Made by a program: the position numbers and the translations under genes. This document shows, piece by piece, positions 60,629 through 64,000 of a stretch of DNA of 64,000 bases (the first letter of the stretch is position 1; each line of letters starts with the position of its first letter). The notes under the pieces are model-generated. The model saw only the letters and a list, made by a program, of their open reading frames with translations, ran no database searches and was not told where the DNA came from. The stretch is from assembly GCA_018001015.1 (NCBI GenBank), contig JAGNIV010000010.1:24649-88648 (forward strand), given 5' to 3'. Source of the DNA: Phenylobacterium sp. (GTDB lineage Bacteria; Pseudomonadota; Alphaproteobacteria; Caulobacterales; Caulobacteraceae).

Positions 60629-61550
60629 GCCGATAGGCGACCCCGGCGCGGGCCAGGTCCGCCAGGAAGGTCTCGGTGAGGGCGACGAGCTGAAGGATGC
60701 CTGACACCACTTCCGGTCGGGTGACCACGTCGGCGCCCACGGTCAGGCCCCTGGGCCCACGCTTCACGAGCCCGCGAGCCTCCAGCCGCGTGATCGCCCG
60801 CCGGGCCGTCTCGTAGGGCAGGAGCAGAAAGCGGCTGATCGAATAGACGCTTACCGGCCGCCGCTCGGAGTCCGGCGGGACGCCTTCAATTCCCGCATAG
60901 GTGACGGCGAGCGCCGGATCGTGAGTGAGGTGGCTGACATTGGCCATGTTGATGGCCCTCAGCACGAGCACCCCAACAACGTCCAGCTGCATCACCTTGG
61001 CCGAATAGAGGGTGGCGTCGAGGAAGAAGTTCATCGCCAGCCGAATGATTTGCCTGGGTAGGTCGGGGGTCGGCGGCCGATAGTGTTCGGCGGCCGAGAC
61101 GCCGAAGCGGCCAGCTTCGGCGACGAAGGCCTCGGTCGCGATCTGGATTTCACCGATCAGGTCCAGGTTGCTCTGACGGATCATCGTGGCGCCGGGGACC
61201 ACCAGTCCGCCCTCGACGGTGGCGCAGACCCCGGCGTCCAGAAGCTTCTTCACCCGGCGGCGGATGTTCTCGTAGGGCAGGCCGAGGTCCTTGGCGATCG
61301 CGTAGACGCTGACCGGGATGCGCAGGGTGTCGGCGGGCACGCCCGGCACGCCGTCATGGGTATGGGTGACGGGCTCTGGTGACGCGGTTGTCTCGCGGAC
61401 ATTGGCGCGAGTGATCGCCAGGATGGTCATATCGGTGACGAGGTCGCGGCTCATGGACCGGGCGACCCGTCGGGCGGTGTTCACATGATATTCGCCGGCC
61501 AGGCGAGAAAGCAGCCGGCGACGGTCGATGCTCTCGATCTGCTCGCTCAT
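60609..61550 (-). CDS. Tandem-duplicated winged-helix protein
   Basis: A 313-residue protein made of two related halves. Half 1 covers about residues 24-152 with a winged helix at 79-116 (PVSVYAIAKDLGLPYENIRR, VKKLLDAGV). Half 2 covers about 172-305 with the matching winged helix at 232-270 (PVSVYSISRFLLLPYETARR, AITRLEARG). Each half also has a long helix before and after the winged domain (DMTILAITRAN / VVGVLVLRAIN). It should act as a single-chain DNA-binding pseudo-dimer. ATG 61550 has AAGGA seven bases upstream. No named family recognised. Confidence 0.7.
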   Translation of the reverse strand: MSEQIESIDRRRLLSRLAGEYHVNTARRVARSMSRDLVTDMTILAITRANVRETTASPEPVTHTHDGVPGVPADTLRIPVSVYAIAKDLGLPYENIRRRVKKLLDAGVCATVEGGLVVPGATMIRQSNLDLIGEIQIATEAFVAEAGRFGVSAAEHYRPPTPDLPRQIIRLAMNFFLDATLYSAKVMQLDVVGVLVLRAINMANVSHLTHDPALAVTYAGIEGVPPDSERRPVSVYSISRFLLLPYETARRAITRLEARGLVKRGPRGLTVGADVVTRPEVVSGILQLVALTETFLADLARAGVAYRPNPAPD

Positions 61551-61640
61551 CCCGTATCCTTGCCCACCGCGCCGGCGGCGCCCGCGAGGTGCGCTGATTT
61601 GGCGGAATGCTCAACGGTTTTGAGATCCACGATATGCGAC

Positions 61641-62354
61641 CTAGAGTCCTAGCATCGTCTTGCCCATGGCCCTTTGCGCCGAGGATGGACCGGGCTCCGG
61701 TCCGGCGACCTCGTCCCGGATCAGCAGGGCGATCAGGGCGTCGGCGTGGCGCTCGATCTCAGCCGCGTCGGACATGTCGACGCCATAGGCATGGCGTACC
61801 TCGCCGGCCAGGGTGAAGGGTGACTGAGCGGCGGCCGAGAGCATGTAGATCAGGCTTCGGATCGGCAGGCGGGGCAGGTGGCCCTGGTCCATCAGCCCCT
61901 GCAGCAGGCGCGCCAGCCCTCGGTGCTGGGGCCTGACGATCTGCTCGGCGATCCAGGCGACGCGGTCGGAATCGCCCACCGCCTCCTGCACCATGATGCG
62001 CGCGTGCTCGGGATGGCGCGCGCAATAGCGGACATAGTGGCGCAAGATGACCTTGAACCGTTCCACCACAGGCATCCCCTCGGTGGCCCGCCAGCCGGTG
62101 GCCATGTGGGCGTTCATGTGGGTGATCAGCCGTGACAGCGCCTCGCGCCACAGGGTGGCCTTGTCGGAATAGTGGTAGCGGAGCAGGCTGTGCTCGACGC
62201 TTGCCAGGGCCGCGATGTCGCGCATGGCCGCGCCCTCGAACCCCCGCTCTGAGAACAGCTTGAGGGCGGCGTCCAGGATGGCGCTGCGGGTCTCCTCCAC
62301 CGGCCGCGCGGTGCGGGCCGGGCGGCCTCTGGGACGGGTGGTTACGGCGGTCAT
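61641..62354 (-). CDS. TetR family regulator, divergent from GH3 gene
   Basis: A 237-residue TetR-type protein. Helix-turn-helix at about residues 20-66 (EETRSAILDAALKLFSERGF, SVEHSLLRYHYSDKATLW). The frame extends to 62567, but the upstream part lies in the GH3 gene; ATG 62354 is chosen. The 67-bp gap to the GH3 start contains CCAATTGG (62369-62376), a possible operator core. Probably controls the GH3 gene. Confidence 0.8.
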   Translation of the reverse strand: MTAVTTRPRGRPARTARPVEETRSAILDAALKLFSERGFEGAAMRDIAALASVEHSLLRYHYSDKATLWREALSRLITHMNAHMATGWRATEGMPVVERFKVILRHYVRYCARHPEHARIMVQEAVGDSDRVAWIAEQIVRPQHRGLARLLQGLMDQGHLPRLPIRSLIYMLSAAAQSPFTLAGEVRHAYGVDMSDAAEIERHADALIALLIRDEVAGPEPGPSSAQRAMGKTMLGL

Positions 62355-62421
62355 GCGATCATTATTGCCCAATTGGACTAAAATAACTAGGCTCACGACC
62401 AACAACGGGAGGACGCTTAAG

Positions 62422-64000
62422 ATGACCCAGGCCTGGATGGACAAGACCCTGTCCCCCGACGCCCGCGCGAAGCTGCTGATCGCGCAGCTGACCCTGGATG
62501 AGATGATCTCCCTGGTGCACGGTCCGATGCCCGCCATGGTCAATCCGCCCCCCGCCGACGCGGCCATGGGGGCGGGCTACATCCCCGGCGTCGACCGCCT
62601 GGGGATTCCGCCGCTGAATGAGACCGACGCCAGCCTGGGCATCGCCAACCCACGCCAGGTGCGTAAGGGCGACGGCGCCACGGGCCTGCCCTCGGGCCTT
62701 TCCCTGGCCTCGACCTGGGATCCGGAACTCGCCTATGCGGCCGGCGCGATGGTGGGGTCAGAGGCCCGCGACAAGGGGTTCAACGTCCTGCTGGGCGGCG
62801 GCGCCAACCTGACCCGTGAGCCCCGCTGCGGACGAAACTTCGAATATCTCGGCGAGGATCCGCTGCTGGCCGGCGTCCTGGTGGGGGAGGCCATCAAGGG
62901 CGCCCAGTCCAACGATATCGTCTGCACCCTGAAGCACTTCGCGCTCAACGATCAGGAGACTTGCCGCCACGTGGTGGACGCCCGGATCGACGAGGGCGCG
63001 CTGCGGGAGAGCGACCTGCTGGCCTTCCAGATCGCCATTGAGCGCGGTGATCCCGGCTCGGTGATGTGCGCCTATAACAAGGTCAACGGCGAGTGGGCCG
63101 GGGAGAACGACTTCCTGCTGAACCAGGTGCTGAAGCGCGACTGGGGCTATACCGGCTGGGTGATGAGCGACTGGGGCGCGGTCCACTCCACGGCCAAGGC
63201 GGTGATGGCGGGCCTCGACCAGGAAAGCGGCGAGCAACTCGACAAGCAGGTCTATTTCGGCGCGCCCCTGAAGGAGGCCGTTGAGCAGGGCGAGGTGCCC
63301 TTCGAGCGGCTGACCGACATGGTCCACCGCATCCTTCGCAGCCTGTTCGACAAGGGGGTTTTCGACAATCCCGCCGCCAAGCGCGCAACCGACTATGCCG
63401 CCAACGCCAAGGTGGCCCAGGCCGCCGCCGAGGCCGGCACGGTGCTGCTGAAGAACGACGGCCTCCTGCCGCTGGCGCCCAGCATCCGCAAGATCGCGGT
63501 GATCGGCGCCCACGCCGACAAGGGCGTGATGTCCGGCGGCGGCTCGTCCCAGGTGATCCCGGTGGGCGGGCCGGGCCATGAGATCGAGGTGGCCGGCCTG
63601 GCCGGGGCCTTCGCCAAGGTCACCTACCACCCGTCGTCGCCCGTGGCGGCGATCCGCGAGCTGACCCGCAACACCGCCGTCACCTTCGTCTCCGGCGCGG
63701 ACCACGCCGAGGCCGCCGCCCTGGCCGGTGACGCCGACGTCGCCATCGTCTTCGCCGACCAGTGGGCCACCGAGGCCGAGGACCTGCCCAGCCTGTCGCT
63801 GCCGGGCGGCCAGGACGCCCTGATCGCCGCCGTCGCCGCCGCCAATCCCAGGACTGTGGTGGTGCTGGAGACCGGGACCCCGGTGCTGATGCCCTGGCTG
63901 GAGGAGGTCAACGCGGTGCTGGAGGCCTGGTATCCCGGCACCCGCGGCGGCGAGGCCATCGCCAACATCCTGTTCGGGGCGGTCAATCCGTCGGGCCGCC
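62422..64000 (+). CDS. Glycoside hydrolase family 3 beta-glucosidase-like (partial)
   Basis: The gene starts at 62422 (GGGAGG upstream) and is still open at the right edge after 526 residues. The first domain has GFNVLLGGGANLTREPRCGRN-type and NDQETCRH sequences of GH3 and the nucleophile Asp250 in VMSDWGAVHS. The second domain begins near residue 335 (GTVLLKNDGLLPL) and holds the acid region. No signal peptide, so it should act in the cytoplasm on imported glycosides. Regulated, most likely, by the divergent TetR. Confidence 0.9.
   Translation, partial: MTQAWMDKTLSPDARAKLLIAQLTLDEMISLVHGPMPAMVNPPPADAAMGAGYIPGVDRLGIPPLNETDASLGIANPRQVRKGDGATGLPSGLSLASTWDPELAYAAGAMVGSEARDKGFNVLLGGGANLTREPRCGRNFEYLGEDPLLAGVLVGEAIKGAQSNDIVCTLKHFALNDQETCRHVVDARIDEGALRESDLLAFQIAIERGDPGSVMCAYNKVNGEWAGENDFLLNQVLKRDWGYTGWVMSDWGAVHSTAKAVMAGLDQESGEQLDKQVYFGAPLKEAVEQGEVPFERLTDMVHRILRSLFDKGVFDNPAAKRATDYAANAKVAQAAAEAGTVLLKNDGLLPLAPSIRKIAVIGAHADKGVMSGGGSSQVIPVGGPGHEIEVAGLAGAFAKVTYHPSSPVAAIRELTRNTAVTFVSGADHAEAAALAGDADVAIVFADQWATEAEDLPSLSLPGGQDALIAAVAAANPRTVVVLETGTPVLMPWLEEVNAVLEAWYPGTRGGEAIANILFGAVNPSGR

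Overview
The window is GC-rich, densely packed chromosomal DNA from an alphaproteobacterium, almost certainly a member of the Caulobacteraceae and quite possibly Phenylobacterium. The main support is a set of lineage-typical genes: gapR (DUF2312), trcR (DUF1013) and a TacA-like sigma-54 response regulator lying close to gapR, as I recall it does in Caulobacter. Alanine-rich lipoproteins, DUF465 (YdcH-like) proteins and intergenic palindromic repeats fit the same group. There are no rRNA or tRNA genes, no insertion sequences, no phage genes and no CRISPR array. The genus assignment is inference.

Left part (1-16 kb): two tandem alanine-rich lipoprotein genes that arose by duplication together with their promoters; an alpha/beta hydrolase convergent with a double hot-dog thioesterase; a cytochrome b561 / molybdopterin oxidoreductase pair; an acid phosphatase with an altered active site; a polyamine pair (ornithine decarboxylase-like plus deoxyhypusine-synthase-like) with a structured leader. 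Next comes a phosphorus-uptake cluster (phnCDE, an OprP-like porin, a PstS-like protein), with an exact 22-bp-period array of PhoB-like half-sites in front of the porin. A metallophosphoesterase and a TetR-domain/glycosyltransferase chimera close this part.

Middle part (16-36 kb): TetR regulator, DUF885 peptidase, amino-acid permease, dTDP-rhamnose genes (rfbBDA, no rfbC here), MATE exporter, serine hydrolase, amidohydrolase, two TetR-type regulators (one with a second DNA-binding domain), acyl-CoA dehydrogenase, acyl-CoA ligase, FMN reductase and a RibB with a degenerate cyclohydrolase domain. A two-hairpin repeat then supplies the stop codon of a small winged-helix-like gene. A 626-bp non-coding region precedes trcR.

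Right part (36-64 kb): ubiX, purEK, a GGDEF cyclase, motA, an MFS exporter, a lytic transglycosylase, and a TetR / P450 / rubredoxin module with a perfect palindromic operator. These are followed by rpmJ, a HAD hydrolase, a DUF2383 protein, a third alanine-rich lipoprotein, the gapR - unknown - GIY-YIG - tacA block, a PQQ quinohemoprotein dehydrogenase, an esterase behind a perfect 20-bp hairpin, a GST-like protein, a 5'-truncated GFA remnant, an M3 peptidase, a PAP2 phosphatase, an internally duplicated winged-helix protein, a TetR regulator and the start of a GH3 glycosidase that runs off the right edge.

The most unusual items are the TetR-glycosyltransferase chimera, the duplicated winged-helix protein, the repeat that donates stop codons, the 22-bp Pho-like array, the hairpin abutting a start codon and the P450-rubredoxin pair. 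I found no defence system or other clearly new multi-gene machine.
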